NCBI GenBank assembly: GCA_018401745.1
Contig: JAGYJY010000002.1
Span: 1-64,000 of the forward strand
Direction: 5' to 3'
From: Pirellulales bacterium
Lineage (GTDB): Bacteria > Planctomycetota > Planctomycetia > Pirellulales > UBA1268
Length of the DNA stretch: 64,000 nucleotides
This document shows, one piece after another, positions 9,191 through 19,137 of this stretch. Below the pieces are notes generated by a model that did no database searches, was not told the origin of the DNA, and saw only the letters and a list, made by a program, of their open reading frames with translations. Positions within the stretch are counted from its first letter, which is position 1. Each line of letters begins with the position of its first letter. A program made the translations under genes and the position numbers.

Positions 9191-10213
9191 ATGACGAACA
9201 CGCTCCATCGAGCCCTCGGCTCCGCCGGTGTCCTGTCTGCGGGCACCCTGCTGGCGATACTGCTCGGCGGGATTCCAGCCGGCGCCTTCGCGGCCGCCCC
9301 CGAACTGGATGCCCGACTGCCGGCTTACCAACGAGCGTCTGGAGAGGTCTCGGGGGCTCTGAAGTGTGTCGGCTCCGACACGATGAACAACCTCGTGGCC
9401 CTTTGGGCCGAAGGCTTCAAACGGTCGTATCCCAGCGTTCGGGAAGCGATCGAGGGCAAGGGCTCCTCCTCGGGCCCGCCCGCCTTGATCGAGGGCACGA
9501 GCACGTTCGGCCCGATGAGCCGCGATTGGAAGCCGACGGAAATCGATGCCTTTAAAAAACGATACGGCTATGCCCCAACCGTGGTTCCCACCGCCATCGA
9601 CATGCTCGCGGTGTTTGTCCACAAAGACAATCCGATCGAGTCGCTGAGCCTGCAGCAGGTCGACGCCATCTTTTCCAAGAATCGCAACGGAGGCCTGCCC
9701 AGCGACATTCGCACCTGGGGCGACCTCGGCCTTGGGGGCGAATGGAAAACGCGTCCGATCAGCCTCTACGGCCGCAACTCCGCCAGCGGCACCTACGGCT
9801 ACTTCAAGGAGCACGCCCTCTTTAAGGGCGACTTCAAGCCCACGGTGAAGGAGCAGCCGGGGAGCTCGTCCGTGGTGCAGGCCATCGCCAATGATCGCTT
9901 TGCGATCGGCTACAGCGGCATCGGCTACCGCACTGCCGATGTGCGGGCCGTTCCCATCGCGATGCGGCCGAGTGAAGCCGCCGTGGCAGCGGAGGCTGAA
10001 AACGCCTACGCAGGAAGGTATCCTCTTGCTCGGTTTCTCTTTCTGAGCGTCAACTTTAAGCCGGGAGGCAGTCTCGATCCGTTGCGACGGGAGTTTCTCC
10101 GGTACGTGCTCAGTGCTGATGGGCAGGCGGGCGTCCTCAAAGACGGCTACCTTCCCGTGACCGCGCCGATTGCGAAGCGGGCTCTCGAGAGCGTGGGTAT
10201 CTCCGGCGACTGA
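9191..10213 (+). CDS. pstS: Phosphate ABC transporter substrate-binding protein PstS
   Basis: This is the periplasmic phosphate receptor of the high-affinity Pst system. An N-terminal signal peptide is visible (GVLSAGTLLAILLGGIPAGA, cleavage likely after AFA). The mature protein has the PBP-like fold with conserved phosphate contacts: VGSDTMNNLVALWAEGF, EGKGSSSGPPALIEGTSTFG (with PMSR next), VFVHKDNPIESLSLQQVDAIF and GRNSASGTYGYFKEHALFKG. The 340-residue length is normal. GGAAG lies seven bases before the ATG. It is the first gene of pstS-pstC-pstA-pstB-phoU, with eight bases to the next start, so it is probably induced by phosphate starvation along with them. Confidence 0.95.
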   Translation: MTNTLHRALGSAGVLSAGTLLAILLGGIPAGAFAAAPELDARLPAYQRASGEVSGALKCVGSDTMNNLVALWAEGFKRSYPSVREAIEGKGSSSGPPALIEGTSTFGPMSRDWKPTEIDAFKKRYGYAPTVVPTAIDMLAVFVHKDNPIESLSLQQVDAIFSKNRNGGLPSDIRTWGDLGLGGEWKTRPISLYGRNSASGTYGYFKEHALFKGDFKPTVKEQPGSSSVVQAIANDRFAIGYSGIGYRTADVRAVPIAMRPSEAAVAAEAENAYAGRYPLARFLFLSVNFKPGGSLDPLRREFLRYVLSADGQAGVLKDGYLPVTAPIAKRALESVGISGD

Positions 10214-10221
10214 CCAGTCCC

Positions 10222-12855
10222 TTGCAGCCTCCCCAATCCTTCACCGGCCGGACGCGACGACGCACGACCCATCCATGGGTTCGGGCTGGGGATGCCATCG
10301 CACGTGTGGTGATCACCGCTGGCGGCATCGGCACGATCGTGGCTGTGCTCGGCGTGCTGGTGTTTTTGATCGCGGTCACTGCCCCGCTCTTCAGTTCGGC
10401 ATCGATCTCCCCTGCTCGCCAGATAGCCCTGACCGAAGCGGCTGCGTCTGGGGTTGTTGCCGTCGGGTGCGATGAAACGGGGCTTGTTGCCTGGGTGTTG
10501 AGTGCCGACGGGCATCTTGGCGTGTTCTCAACGGCAACCGGAACACTGCTCCTGGAACAAACCGGAGGCGAGACAGGGCTTGCCGGAGTGAGAATCGCAC
10601 GCCCCTTCGGCCGAGATCTCAAGACCGCGTTTGCCTTCGATGACGGGTTTGCCATCGGGCGGCTTGGCCTAGAGTCGTCGTTTATCGCCGCGAGCGATCT
10701 GCCTGCCGCAGCCCGGGGCCTCCCTGAGAATGAGGCGGCTTTCGCCGGCGATGCGATCATCGTCCATCACGCGGACGGCCACTTCGGTCGACTTCAGCCG
10801 GTGATCGAGATCGAGGAGCATCGGCCTGCCGGAGGAGGTGCCGCCGTCGATGTCGATGCCACCGAACTGGCAACAGGCCCCTTGATCGCAGCACTCGGCG
10901 AAGACGGGTCCGTGCGGATCGAAGCGATTTCGCAGCGGCGAAACCTGCTGACCGACGAAGTCATCACCGAGGCAACGGGCAGCACGCTCGAGCCGGAGAA
11001 CGATGGCTTCACCGATTCACCTGCTCGTTTTGTGCGGGTTTCTGAACTGGGCGATCAGGTCTTTTTGATCTGCGAAAGCGGCGAGGGGCGGCGATACGAG
11101 ATTCGCTCGCTCGAGTCGCCTCAGCAGATGGAGCAGTTTTCGCTCGGCGGAAAAAGCCCGGGAGTGACCGCGGTGGCCCGGCTCTTTGGAGGCAACGCCC
11201 TGGTCGTCGGCGACGCGAGCGGACAGGTCTCGACCTGGTTCCTCAGCCGACCCGCCGATGAGTCGCCGCTCACCGCTTCCCCAGGTGCGTCTGGTGATGG
11301 CCTCCGCCTCTCCCTATCGGCCGGTTTCCCCAACGACAACACCGATGCCATCACGGGGATTGCGGCCTCCCTCCGCTCACGGCTCTTCGCGGTCTCCGAC
11401 GCCTCCGGCCGAGTGCGGCTGATGCACAGCACGACAGGTCGCCAGCTGGTGTCGGCTGCGACGGGCCTGCCGCCCTCAGCAGGCAGGGGAATGCAGCCTC
11501 TGGCGATCGGCCCCCGGGAAAACCAGCTGCTGACGGCAACACCGTCGGGGCTGCGAGCCTGGTCATTCTCCCCCGGCTATCCCGATGTCTCACTGGCAGC
11601 GCTATTTGGCAAGGTCTGGTACGAGAACTACCCCGAACCGGTGCATGCCTGGGAAACAACCGGGCATGAGTCGTTTGAGCCCAAGTATGGCCTGGTGCCT
11701 CTCGTGTTTGGCACGATCAAAGCCACGCTCTATTCCATGCTCTTCGCCGTCCCGATCGCGATTCTGGCAGCGATCTACTCCAGCCAGTTCATGCGTCCTG
11801 AGTGGAGGGCGCGTGTCAAGCCAACGATCGAAATGATGGCCAGCCTGCCGAGCGTTGTGCTGGGGTTTATCGCTGGTCTCGTGTTTGCACCGCTGCTCGA
11901 AGAGCACCTGGCCGTCTTTCTCACCTGCTGCCTGACGGTGCCGCTGGCGTTGCTGACAGGGGCCCACCTCTGGCAGCTGATGCCACCCTCGGCCCGCACC
12001 GTCTATCAGCGTCTCCGTTTTCCTGCCGTCTTTCTCCTCGCGATCCCCGCGGGCCTCGCGGCTGGCAGTCTGCTTGGCCCCGGCCTCGAAGACTTCCTTT
12101 TCGCGGGCGACTTCATGGCATGGCTCGATGGCCGGGGCGGCAACGGCACCGCTGGCTGGACTGTGGCTGCTCTGCCCCTTTCAGGACTCGTGGTCGCCGT
12201 GGCCTGCCAACGCCTGGTGGCTCCCGTGCTGCGGGAGCGATCTGCTCGCTGGACCTCGCTGCAAGCTGGCTTTGCTTCCCTCTTGACCTTCGCCTTGGCG
12301 GTGGCAGCGGCGGTGGCCTTGGCTGCCGCGATCGGTGTGCTGCTCGACGCCCTCCGGCTCGACACGCGTGGGGGCATCTTCGGAACCTACGTGCAGCGGA
12401 ATGCGATGGTGGTTGGCATCGGCATGAGCTTCGCCATCATCCCGCTGATCTTCACGATCGCCGACGATGCCCTTGCGAGTGTTCCTGAGCATCTTCGCAG
12501 CGCCTCGCTCGGCGCGGGCGCTACCCCCTGGCAGACCGCCATCCGCGTGATTGTGCCGGCAGCCGGAGGTGGGATTTTTTCTGCCGTGATGATCGGCCTG
12601 GGTCGCGCGGTCGGGGAAACAATGATTGTGCTGATGGCCGCGGGCAACACACCGCTGCTGAAATGGAACATCTTCAATGGATTTCAGACGCTCTCAGCGG
12701 CACTGGCCACAGAGCTCCCTGAAGCCGCTCGTGGCACGGCCCACTACCGCGTGCTCTTCCTGGCAGCCCTGACGCTCTTCGCGATGACCTTCGTGGTCAA
12801 CACGATCGCTGAGATCGTCCGTCAGCGTGTTCGACGGAGGTCGCATGAGCTCTGA
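10222..12855 (+). CDS. pstC: Phosphate ABC transporter permease PstC with large extracytoplasmic insert
   Basis: PstC is one of two membrane permeases of the Pst complex. After a cytoplasmic leader and a first membrane helix (residues about 25-50) comes about 430 residues of hydrophilic, beta-rich sequence before the second helix. Its repeated strand pattern (GLVAWVLSADGHLGVFST, GNALVVGDASGQVSTWFLSR, RLFAVSDASGRVRLMHSTTG) looks like beta-propeller blades. The permease domain starts at VFGTIKATLYSMLFAVPIAI and includes the EAA-type loop LGAGATPWQTAIRVIVPAAG followed by GRAVGETMIVLMAAGN. At 877 residues it is more than twice E. coli PstC; enlarged PstC proteins are known in other bacteria. The start is TTG at 10222. 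Its last 11 bases overlap pstA, suggesting translational coupling. Confidence 0.92.
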   Translation: MQPPQSFTGRTRRRTTHPWVRAGDAIARVVITAGGIGTIVAVLGVLVFLIAVTAPLFSSASISPARQIALTEAAASGVVAVGCDETGLVAWVLSADGHLGVFSTATGTLLLEQTGGETGLAGVRIARPFGRDLKTAFAFDDGFAIGRLGLESSFIAASDLPAAARGLPENEAAFAGDAIIVHHADGHFGRLQPVIEIEEHRPAGGGAAVDVDATELATGPLIAALGEDGSVRIEAISQRRNLLTDEVITEATGSTLEPENDGFTDSPARFVRVSELGDQVFLICESGEGRRYEIRSLESPQQMEQFSLGGKSPGVTAVARLFGGNALVVGDASGQVSTWFLSRPADESPLTASPGASGDGLRLSLSAGFPNDNTDAITGIAASLRSRLFAVSDASGRVRLMHSTTGRQLVSAATGLPPSAGRGMQPLAIGPRENQLLTATPSGLRAWSFSPGYPDVSLAALFGKVWYENYPEPVHAWETTGHESFEPKYGLVPLVFGTIKATLYSMLFAVPIAILAAIYSSQFMRPEWRARVKPTIEMMASLPSVVLGFIAGLVFAPLLEEHLAVFLTCCLTVPLALLTGAHLWQLMPPSARTVYQRLRFPAVFLLAIPAGLAAGSLLGPGLEDFLFAGDFMAWLDGRGGNGTAGWTVAALPLSGLVVAVACQRLVAPVLRERSARWTSLQAGFASLLTFALAVAAAVALAAAIGVLLDALRLDTRGGIFGTYVQRNAMVVGIGMSFAIIPLIFTIADDALASVPEHLRSASLGAGATPWQTAIRVIVPAAGGGIFSAVMIGLGRAVGETMIVLMAAGNTPLLKWNIFNGFQTLSAALATELPEAARGTAHYRVLFLAALTLFAMTFVVNTIAEIVRQRVRRRSHEL

Positions 12856-14525
12856 CGCATCCTTTCGCCGCCCCCCGCCGCATCCGCAGCGGCTACACAA
12901 ACCTCGCCTCCCATGGCGAGCCGTGGGTCTGGCTGACCGCCGGCTCGCTGGCGATCGCGGTGGCGATGATCACTGGGCTGCTGGTGTTTATCACCATGCG
13001 AGGCCTGGCCACCTTCTGGCCGGTCCCCCTGGAAGCGTTTCAGCTCGCCGACGATCGCACCCTGCTCGGCGAGGTGACCGACCGCGAGCGGATCGCCAAC
13101 GACGATGGCCCGCCGATCTCTCGCCTGCTCGTCCGCGTGGACAACTACGAACTCACAGGCCAGCACTACGAGTGGGTCGATGACACTGCCGTCGTCAACA
13201 TCGAGCAGCCTGCTTGGGCGACGGCTGTCGAGCGGCTGGAAGGAGGACGCTTCCACGGCACACCACAGACGTTTTATGAAGATGGTGAGCCTGCTGCGGA
13301 AGGCCCCGAGGCGACCTGGAACCGATTTACGGCCGTGCATCCGCAGGTTCGCAGCCGCTACTGGCAGGCCCGCGGCATCGACAAGCACGACCGTGGCCGC
13401 GTGCAGCGGGAGCTGCGGGCAGCTCGGCTAGCTGTGGTGCAGGCAGACCTCGATCGCGGTCAGGACAGCCCAACGTATGCCGCGGCCGTTGCGGCGGAGA
13501 CGGAGATCCAACGCCGGGCAGCCGAGGAGGTCCGCCGCTTTGACGAACAGACCGCCGCCCTTCGCGATGAAAACGCCCGTTACGAGATCGGGTTTGTCAC
13601 CGCCGACGGCATTGACGTGCGGATGCCGGTTGCCGACATCGTTCGCGGCTGGCAGCCCAACCGGCTTTCCTGGTCTGGCAAGCTTGCGGTCTACCTCGAC
13701 CGCTGGCAGGAGTTTCTCGTCGACGATCCGCGGGAGGCCAACAGCGCCGGCGGTGTGTTTCCGGCGATCTGGGGAACGGTGGCGATGACGCTGATCATGG
13801 CCGTCTTTGTGGCACCCTTTGGTGTGCTGGCAGCCCTCTATCTGCGTGAGTATGCCTCCAGCGGCCCGATCACGTCGGCGGTCCGGATCGCGATCAACAA
13901 CCTCGCCGGTGTGCCGAGCATTGTCTACGGAGCCTTCGGCCTGGGCTTTTTCTGCTACGTGCTCGGTGCCGGCATTGACGAGCTGTTTTTTGAGGCGAGC
14001 CTCGTGGCCGACAACCAGCCGGTGTTTGGAACCGGCGGTCTGCTCTGGGCGTCGCTCACGCTAGCGCTGCTGACGCTTCCGGTGGTGATCGTGGCCACAG
14101 AGGAAGCCCTGGCGTCGGTGCCCAACTCGATGCGGGAAGGATCCTACGCCTGCGGCGCCGGCAAGTGGCAGACGATCCGCCGCATTGTGCTGCCGCGAGC
14201 CCTGCCAGGCATCATGACCGGGCTGATCCTGGCAATGGCCCGCGGTGCTGGAGAAGTCGCTCCGCTGATGCTCGTTGGGGTCAAAAAACTCGCGTCGGAC
14301 CTCCCCATCGACGGGGTGTTTCCGTTCATTCATCCCGAGCGGGAGTTCATGCACCTGGCGTATCTGATCTACGACGTTGGCTTTCAAAGCCCCAACAGCC
14401 AGGCTGCCCGGCCGATGGTCTTCACGATCACCTTTCTTCTGGTCGCGATCATCGCGATCCTCAACATTGCTGCGGTCTGGATCCGTGGCCGACTCCGTCG
14501 CCGCTTCGAGACCCAACAGTTTTGA
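12845..14525 (+). CDS. pstA: Phosphate ABC transporter permease PstA, one frameshift near the start
   Basis: PstA is the second Pst permease. The ATG at 12845 overlaps the end of pstC and begins MSSDASFRR; at a run of six C (12871-12876) the frame must drop one base to continue [20 protein letters not shown] and then a membrane helix [20 protein letters not shown]. That segment matches the conserved start of large PstA proteins, so the downstream ATG 12960 is not the true start. A hydrophilic insert of about 230 residues follows, then a permease core ([80 protein letters not shown]). A C5 run instead of C6 would restore the whole reading frame, so a sequencing indel is likely. The gene is essential to the otherwise intact pst operon. 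Confidence 0.9.
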
Positions 14526-14578
14526 AGTATGCTCCGGAGACCTCGTGTTCTTCGACGGCCGCCTGCACACCCACTTCC

Positions 14579-15463
14579 ATGCCAGCACCTTCCGACACAC
14601 AACCTCCCGACACGGCGGCCTCCCCAACCTTTGCTGCCGACGATCGTTTGGTGGCCGTTGCCGCCGGCATGGAGGTGCCCTCCGAGGTGCACGAGCAGGT
14701 TTCCAGCGAGAAGCCCGTCCTCGAGATCGACTCCTTCAATCTCTGGTATGGCCAAAAGCAGGCCCTGCACAGGATCACGATGCCGATCCCCGAGTGCAAA
14801 GTGACGGCCCTCGTGGGCCCGAGTGGATGCGGAAAGTCGACGCTGCTGAGAAGTGTCAATCGGCTCAACGACCTGGTGCAGAGCGTTCGCATCAGCGGCG
14901 ATATGCGGCTCAATGGCGACTCGATCTACGACCGCGGCACCGACGTGATCGAACTCCGCAAACGGATGGGGATGGTCTTCCAGAAGCCGAATCCCTTCCC
15001 GATGAGCATCTACGAAAATGTCGTGTATGCCCTGCGGATCGACGGTGAGCGAAACCGCGGCGTGCTTGACGAAGTCTGCGAGCGGAGTCTCCGCGGAGCC
15101 GCGCTCTGGGATGAGGTCAAAGACCGGCTCGCCGACAGCGCCCTGGGCCTCTCCGGCGGTCAGCAGCAGCGGCTCTGCATTGCCAGGGCGATCGCGGCCG
15201 AGCCTGAGGTGCTGCTGCTTGACGAGCCCTGCAGCGCCCTCGATCCGATCGCGACCGGCAAGGTGGAGGATCTGATCCAAGAGCTCCGCGGCACGTATTC
15301 TGTCTTGATGGTCACTCACAACATGCAGCAGGCCAGCCGCACCAGCGACTACACCGCCTTCATGTATCTCGGCAGACTCATCGAATACGGCCCCACGACC
15401 GAGATCTTCACCAAGCCCATCCTGCGTGAAACCGAGGCCTATGTAACGGGCCGGTTCGGCTGA
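14579..15463 (+). CDS. pstB: Phosphate ABC transporter ATP-binding protein PstB
   Basis: PstB is the ATPase powering phosphate import through PstC/PstA. All ABC motifs are present: Walker [22 protein letters not shown]-loop [20 protein letters not shown] (typical of PstB), signature [19 protein letters not shown], Walker [14 protein letters not shown] and the H-loop [11 protein letters not shown]. The ABC domain starts near residue 48 ([20 protein letters not shown]), so there is an N-terminal extension of about 45 Pro/Ala/Glu-rich residues. ATG 14579 was chosen as the first methionine after the pstA stop. phoU follows 34 bp downstream. Confidence 0.96.
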   Translation: MPAPSDTQPPDTAASPTFAADDRLVAVAAGMEVPSEVHEQVSSEKPVLEIDSFNLWYGQKQALHRITMPIPECKVTALVGPSGCGKSTLLRSVNRLNDLVQSVRISGDMRLNGDSIYDRGTDVIELRKRMGMVFQKPNPFPMSIYENVVYALRIDGERNRGVLDEVCERSLRGAALWDEVKDRLADSALGLSGGQQQRLCIARAIAAEPEVLLLDEPCSALDPIATGKVEDLIQELRGTYSVLMVTHNMQQASRTSDYTAFMYLGRLIEYGPTTEIFTKPILRETEAYVTGRFG

Positions 15464-15497
15464 CGATCCGCTGCCGCCTGACGACGCTCCGCTTTTC

Positions 15498-16157
15498 ATG
15501 ACGCGACATATCGAACGCCAGATCGATCAGCTCAAGCAGAAGATTCTCTTCGTGGGCACGCTCGTCGAAGAGGCGATTTCCAAAGCGATCACCGCGCTGA
15601 TTAATCGCGACATCGCTCTGGCCCAACGGGTGATGACCTCCGACGCCGAAATCGACCGAATGGAGGTTGAGGTGGAAGAGGAGTGTCTGAAGATCCTCGC
15701 TCTCTACCAGCCTGTGGCAGCGGACCTGCGGTTTGTCGTGTCGGCGCTGAAAATCAACAACGACCTCGAACGAATGGGCGACCTCGCCAAAAACATCGCC
15801 AAACGGGTCGGCCAGCTCGCCCGCGGCCAACAGATCGACCTGCCGCCGGAAATCCGCACCATGGCGATGCAGGCTCAGGAGATGGTCAAGGAGTCGTTGG
15901 ATGCGGTCGTCAACGGCGACACGGCACTCGCTCGACATGTCCGCGAGCAGGACGATGCCGTCGACGAGGGCCGGCAGCGAATCCGCGAGCGGGTGCTCCG
16001 TGGCATCACCGAAACGCCGGAAATCGCCGAGAGCCTGATGCGGATCAACTCGGTTTCAAAACACATCGAGCGGCTCGCCGACATGGCAACCAACATTGCC
16101 GAGGACGTAATCTACATGGTCGAGGGTGAGATCGTCCGTCATCGCGCGAGCGACTGA
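15498..16157 (+). CDS. phoU: Phosphate signalling complex protein PhoU
   Basis: PhoU is a cytoplasmic two-repeat three-helix-bundle protein that links the Pst transporter to the PhoR sensor and keeps the Pho response off when phosphate is plentiful. The two repeats are visible with their metal-site motifs: AADLRFVVSALKINNDLERM (then GDLAKNIAKR) in the first and SLMRINSVSKHIERLADMAT (then NIAEDVIYMVEG) in the second. At 219 residues it has a normal length. It closes the pst cluster; its TGA overlaps the ATG at 16157 of the following secreted-protein frame. No phoR/phoB genes are in the window. Confidence 0.95.
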   Translation: MTRHIERQIDQLKQKILFVGTLVEEAISKAITALINRDIALAQRVMTSDAEIDRMEVEVEEECLKILALYQPVAADLRFVVSALKINNDLERMGDLAKNIAKRVGQLARGQQIDLPPEIRTMAMQAQEMVKESLDAVVNGDTALARHVREQDDAVDEGRQRIRERVLRGITETPEIAESLMRINSVSKHIERLADMATNIAEDVIYMVEGEIVRHRASD

Positions 16158-17644
16158 TGCCTGCCGCTGACCACCCCACACACCTGCCACTTCAGGAGCA
16201 TGGAATGGACAACACCCGGTCTGCCAGCCCTGCGACCGCCGTCCCTCAGTCTGGTCACCGAGCTTGGCTTTGTTGCCAGCTGCTCTGTGCGTTGTCTGTC
16301 GCTCTGGCAATGGCCGCTCCTGCGGTCGCGGAAGACAGCGTGGGAGTGCTCGTCACAGGGCCGCTCGTGGCAACGGTCGGCGAGAAGCTGAGCTTTGAGG
16401 TGGAACTGGTCAATCGTTCCGGCTCAGCGCTGAGCGGGCTGAGGATCATCGATTATTTCGACGCTGGCTTTCGGCATGAAGCGTCGCAGAGCCCAATCGA
16501 GCAGAAGGGCACGATCGACCTCGCAGCGGGCACCTCGCGACGGCTCACCCTTGAGTTCATTGCAGCCAGCCTTGGCCGACAGTGCCATCGCGTGGAGATC
16601 CTCGACCAAGAGCATCAGTTTGTCGGCGGTGCCACCGCCTGCGTCGAAGTGTCGGCCCCGCCTCAGCCAGCGGGCGGCACTGCCGCGGCAGCAGCCTCGC
16701 CACCTGCCACGGCGCCGCCAGCGGCCGCCGCATCGCCACCGCCTGCCGTCGTGCCGCCAGCCAGCCCCGCCGCATCATCAGTGGCCCCTCCATCAGTGAT
16801 AACGCCACCTTCCATCACCTCGCCCGGTCCACCAGGGCTGCTGTCTCCGAGTCCGGCAGCTGCAGGCTCATCAACCTCTGCCGCGGCCTCGCTTGAGATG
16901 GAGATCACGGGGCCCACCGAGCGAAAGCCGGGAGGGCTCGCGGAGTTTGTCGCCACCGTCCACAACACCGGGCAGGTGGCATCGTCTGGCGGCACCCTGG
17001 AGCTCTCGTGGGACCGCGGCTTTATCGCCGCGGAGGCCTCCGACGGCTACGAGATGGGCGCCGACAAGGTCGCCTGGACGCTGCCGGCGGTCGAACCCTC
17101 CGGCAAACTCCGTCGCCGGATCAACCTGCGGCTGCCGGCATCCCCTCCCGCAGCGCTGGCATTCCGCCAGCCCAGGCTTTGTGTCCGTGGCGTTCTGTCG
17201 GGAGTCGTCGGAGGCGTCCTGGTCGCCGACGAATGCTGCGTCGCCATTGCGTCAGACGAGCCCACGCGACGGACGATGGCTGCCGCTGGACTGCGGATCA
17301 CGCTCGCCGACTGCGACGATCCGATTCAGGTCGGCAGCAGCACGACGCTGATCTGCACGATCCACAATGATGGGGCGAGCCCGAGCGGCCTGCTCAGCGT
17401 CACAATCACCCTCCCTGAGCAGGCGAGGCTTGTGGGCGACCCATCGCCCTCCCGCGTGCGAATCGATGGCAGGACCGTGATCTTCGACGGCCTGTCCTCC
17501 CTCGCTCCAGGGGCGGCAGCGACGCTCGAACTCGCCGTGCGGCTTCCCGCAGCCGGCCGCTGGAAGAGTGAGGCCCTCCTCACCGGCGATGAGCTCTCCG
17601 GCTCGAGCGTCGCTTCCGCTGAAACAACGGCCCTCAACCCGTAG
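16157..17644 (+). CDS. Secreted protein with DUF11-like Ig domains
   Basis: This is not a recognised named protein. It has a signal-peptide-like segment (LLCALSVALAMAAPAVAEDS), a first beta-sandwich region (about residues 65-170: VGEKLSFEVELVNRSGSALS), a 100-residue Pro/Ala/Ser linker, and two more beta-rich repeats (PTERKPGGLAEFVATVHNTG; IQVGSSTTLICTIHNDGASP). Alternating NxG turns and L-x-V-x-L strands resemble the DUF11/CARDB type of extracellular Ig-like repeat common in planctomycete surface proteins. ATG 16157 overlaps the phoU stop; ATG 16205 just before MDNTRSASP, preceded by GGAGC, is the better start and gives a normal leader. A role in phosphate uptake is not implied by position alone. 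Confidence 0.6.
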   Translation: MPAADHPTHLPLQEHGMDNTRSASPATAVPQSGHRAWLCCQLLCALSVALAMAAPAVAEDSVGVLVTGPLVATVGEKLSFEVELVNRSGSALSGLRIIDYFDAGFRHEASQSPIEQKGTIDLAAGTSRRLTLEFIAASLGRQCHRVEILDQEHQFVGGATACVEVSAPPQPAGGTAAAAASPPATAPPAAAASPPPAVVPPASPAASSVAPPSVITPPSITSPGPPGLLSPSPAAAGSSTSAAASLEMEITGPTERKPGGLAEFVATVHNTGQVASSGGTLELSWDRGFIAAEASDGYEMGADKVAWTLPAVEPSGKLRRRINLRLPASPPAALAFRQPRLCVRGVLSGVVGGVLVADECCVAIASDEPTRRTMAAAGLRITLADCDDPIQVGSSTTLICTIHNDGASPSGLLSVTITLPEQARLVGDPSPSRVRIDGRTVIFDGLSSLAPGAAATLELAVRLPAAGRWKSEALLTGDELSGSSVASAETTALNP

Positions 17645-17826
17645 CAGCGGGCCTGCTTGCCGCCCGACGGTGCCGCAGAGCGAGGGAGCATTCGGTGCCC
17701 CGCAGAAGAGCCGCAACGACCGCAACGGCTGTGCGGATTCTGCAGCGCCGCCTGCCGCCGCGGAAGCCGACCCCTTGATCTGCCGACGTCGACTCCCAGA
17801 GGCTCTTTCTCGGCCGAGGGAACGGC

Positions 17827-19095
17827 ATGCTCGTCTGTTCTGCCAACTGGCTCCTGCCCGACGACAGCCTGTCGCTGCCACCCGTGGCCTGCGAGATCCA
17901 GGCCTTCCGTCGCCGTGTCGACATCCTGGCAGGGCGGGCAGGCTTTCGTTGCGATGGTCGCTACGTTCCTGTCGAGCGGGTCGATCTCGTGCTGGCAGGC
18001 GACATGCTCGACACGCTCACGAGCAGGCGATGGCATGCCAGCCTGCGGCCATGGCACGCCACACCAGCGGCTGATCGGGTGATGGCGGAAGTCGCGCAGG
18101 GCTGTCTTCGCCAGGGCCGCCGGGCGATCGCCTCCCTGCGACAGCTCTGCCGCAGGGGCGTGCGGGTTCCCTCTGCCACGTCGCTCGCTCGCCCTTCCCG
18201 TGAGCGGAGTGTCGCGGTCCCTGTGCGGGTGGTGATCATCGCTGGAGACCGCGATCCCCGCACGGGCCTGGGGGCATTTCCCGCCTCGGCTGCGGATCCC
18301 TGGCAGACCGCATCCTGCACCCGCTGGGGCGATCACGGCGAGGTGTTTGTCACGCATGGGCACAGCCTCGATCCGGCGGCAGCCACCGCAGGCACGACGG
18401 AGCCCCGTGATCCATCACTCGGCGAGAGCCTGGCGGTCGACCTGATCGGGCGATTTCTCGGCAGTCTCGGCGAGCACCTCCAGGGCGTCAGCTGGCGAGC
18501 CCTCGGACGCCTGCTTGCGGCCGCACATCCGCTGGAGCTGCCAGCGGTGCTCTCGACCTGGGTGCAGCAATCTGCGCACAGCTGCCACACCGAGCAGGTG
18601 AACGACCTCTGGAAACGGGCGATTGCCCGGTGGCACCGCGAGGCCCGTCGCGAACCCCCGCAGGTGCTCGGCCTTCCTGTCGACGTGACCGCTCGCCTGG
18701 CTGGCTGGCTGGAAAGCGTTCCGCTGGGCGACGAGCCGGCGACAGCCGCGGCTGATCTCGTGCGATCCCTGACAGCAGATGTTGTTGAGATTCGCTCACG
18801 ACTGCAGACGATGGCTGGCGTGGCCACCGACCTGATCATGCTCGGGCACCCTTCGCAGGCCGAGGTCGCTGCGGGCACGAACGACGACTCCCTCGCCGTG
18901 GTCGGCCTCGGCGGGCCGCCGTCTCTCGGCACGCCAAGTCTGCCGTGTACCGCGGTCTTTGAGCAGGGAGAGCATGCTGGATTGCAGACGGCAACCTGTG
19001 CGGCCCTGTCGCACGGCCAGGCCCAGGGCTACGCCCCGCTGATCGTGGGCGGCGCGGGCCCGGCGGGAATCGTGGATGCGCTGCGGGCAGCCTGA
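17827..19095 (+). CDS. Metallophosphatase-like protein
   Basis: The 422-residue protein contains pieces of the calcineurin-like phosphoesterase signature: VDLVLAGDMLDTLTSRRW (the GD motif), VVIIAGDRDPRTG where family members have GN(H/R)D, and GEVFVTHGHSLDP (the GH motif). Between and after these are helical regions without a domain I recognise. The end, YAPLIVGGAGPAGIVDALRA, is hydrophobic and glycine-rich. GAGGG precedes the ATG. It is co-directional with the upstream secreted-protein gene (182-bp gap) and 42 bp before the cutA fusion. Substrate is unknown. Some metal ligands differ from the canonical set, so activity is unsure. Confidence 0.5.
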   Translation: MLVCSANWLLPDDSLSLPPVACEIQAFRRRVDILAGRAGFRCDGRYVPVERVDLVLAGDMLDTLTSRRWHASLRPWHATPAADRVMAEVAQGCLRQGRRAIASLRQLCRRGVRVPSATSLARPSRERSVAVPVRVVIIAGDRDPRTGLGAFPASAADPWQTASCTRWGDHGEVFVTHGHSLDPAAATAGTTEPRDPSLGESLAVDLIGRFLGSLGEHLQGVSWRALGRLLAAAHPLELPAVLSTWVQQSAHSCHTEQVNDLWKRAIARWHREARREPPQVLGLPVDVTARLAGWLESVPLGDEPATAAADLVRSLTADVVEIRSRLQTMAGVATDLIMLGHPSQAEVAAGTNDDSLAVVGLGGPPSLGTPSLPCTAVFEQGEHAGLQTATCAALSHGQAQGYAPLIVGGAGPAGIVDALRAA

Positions 19096-19137
19096 GCTGC
19101 CACGCTCGGGGCGGCGGCATCTGCTACCCTGCGGATC

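Noticed and set aside
12871..12876. Programmed frameshifting in pstA at the C6 run
   Set aside because: No slippery heptamer with a downstream pseudoknot is evident and similar shifts occur in unrelated genes, so sequence error is simpler.
12960..14525. pstA starting at ATG 12960
   Set aside because: This would cut off the conserved segment [10 protein letters not shown] and most of the first membrane helix, which are readable upstream in the same frame.
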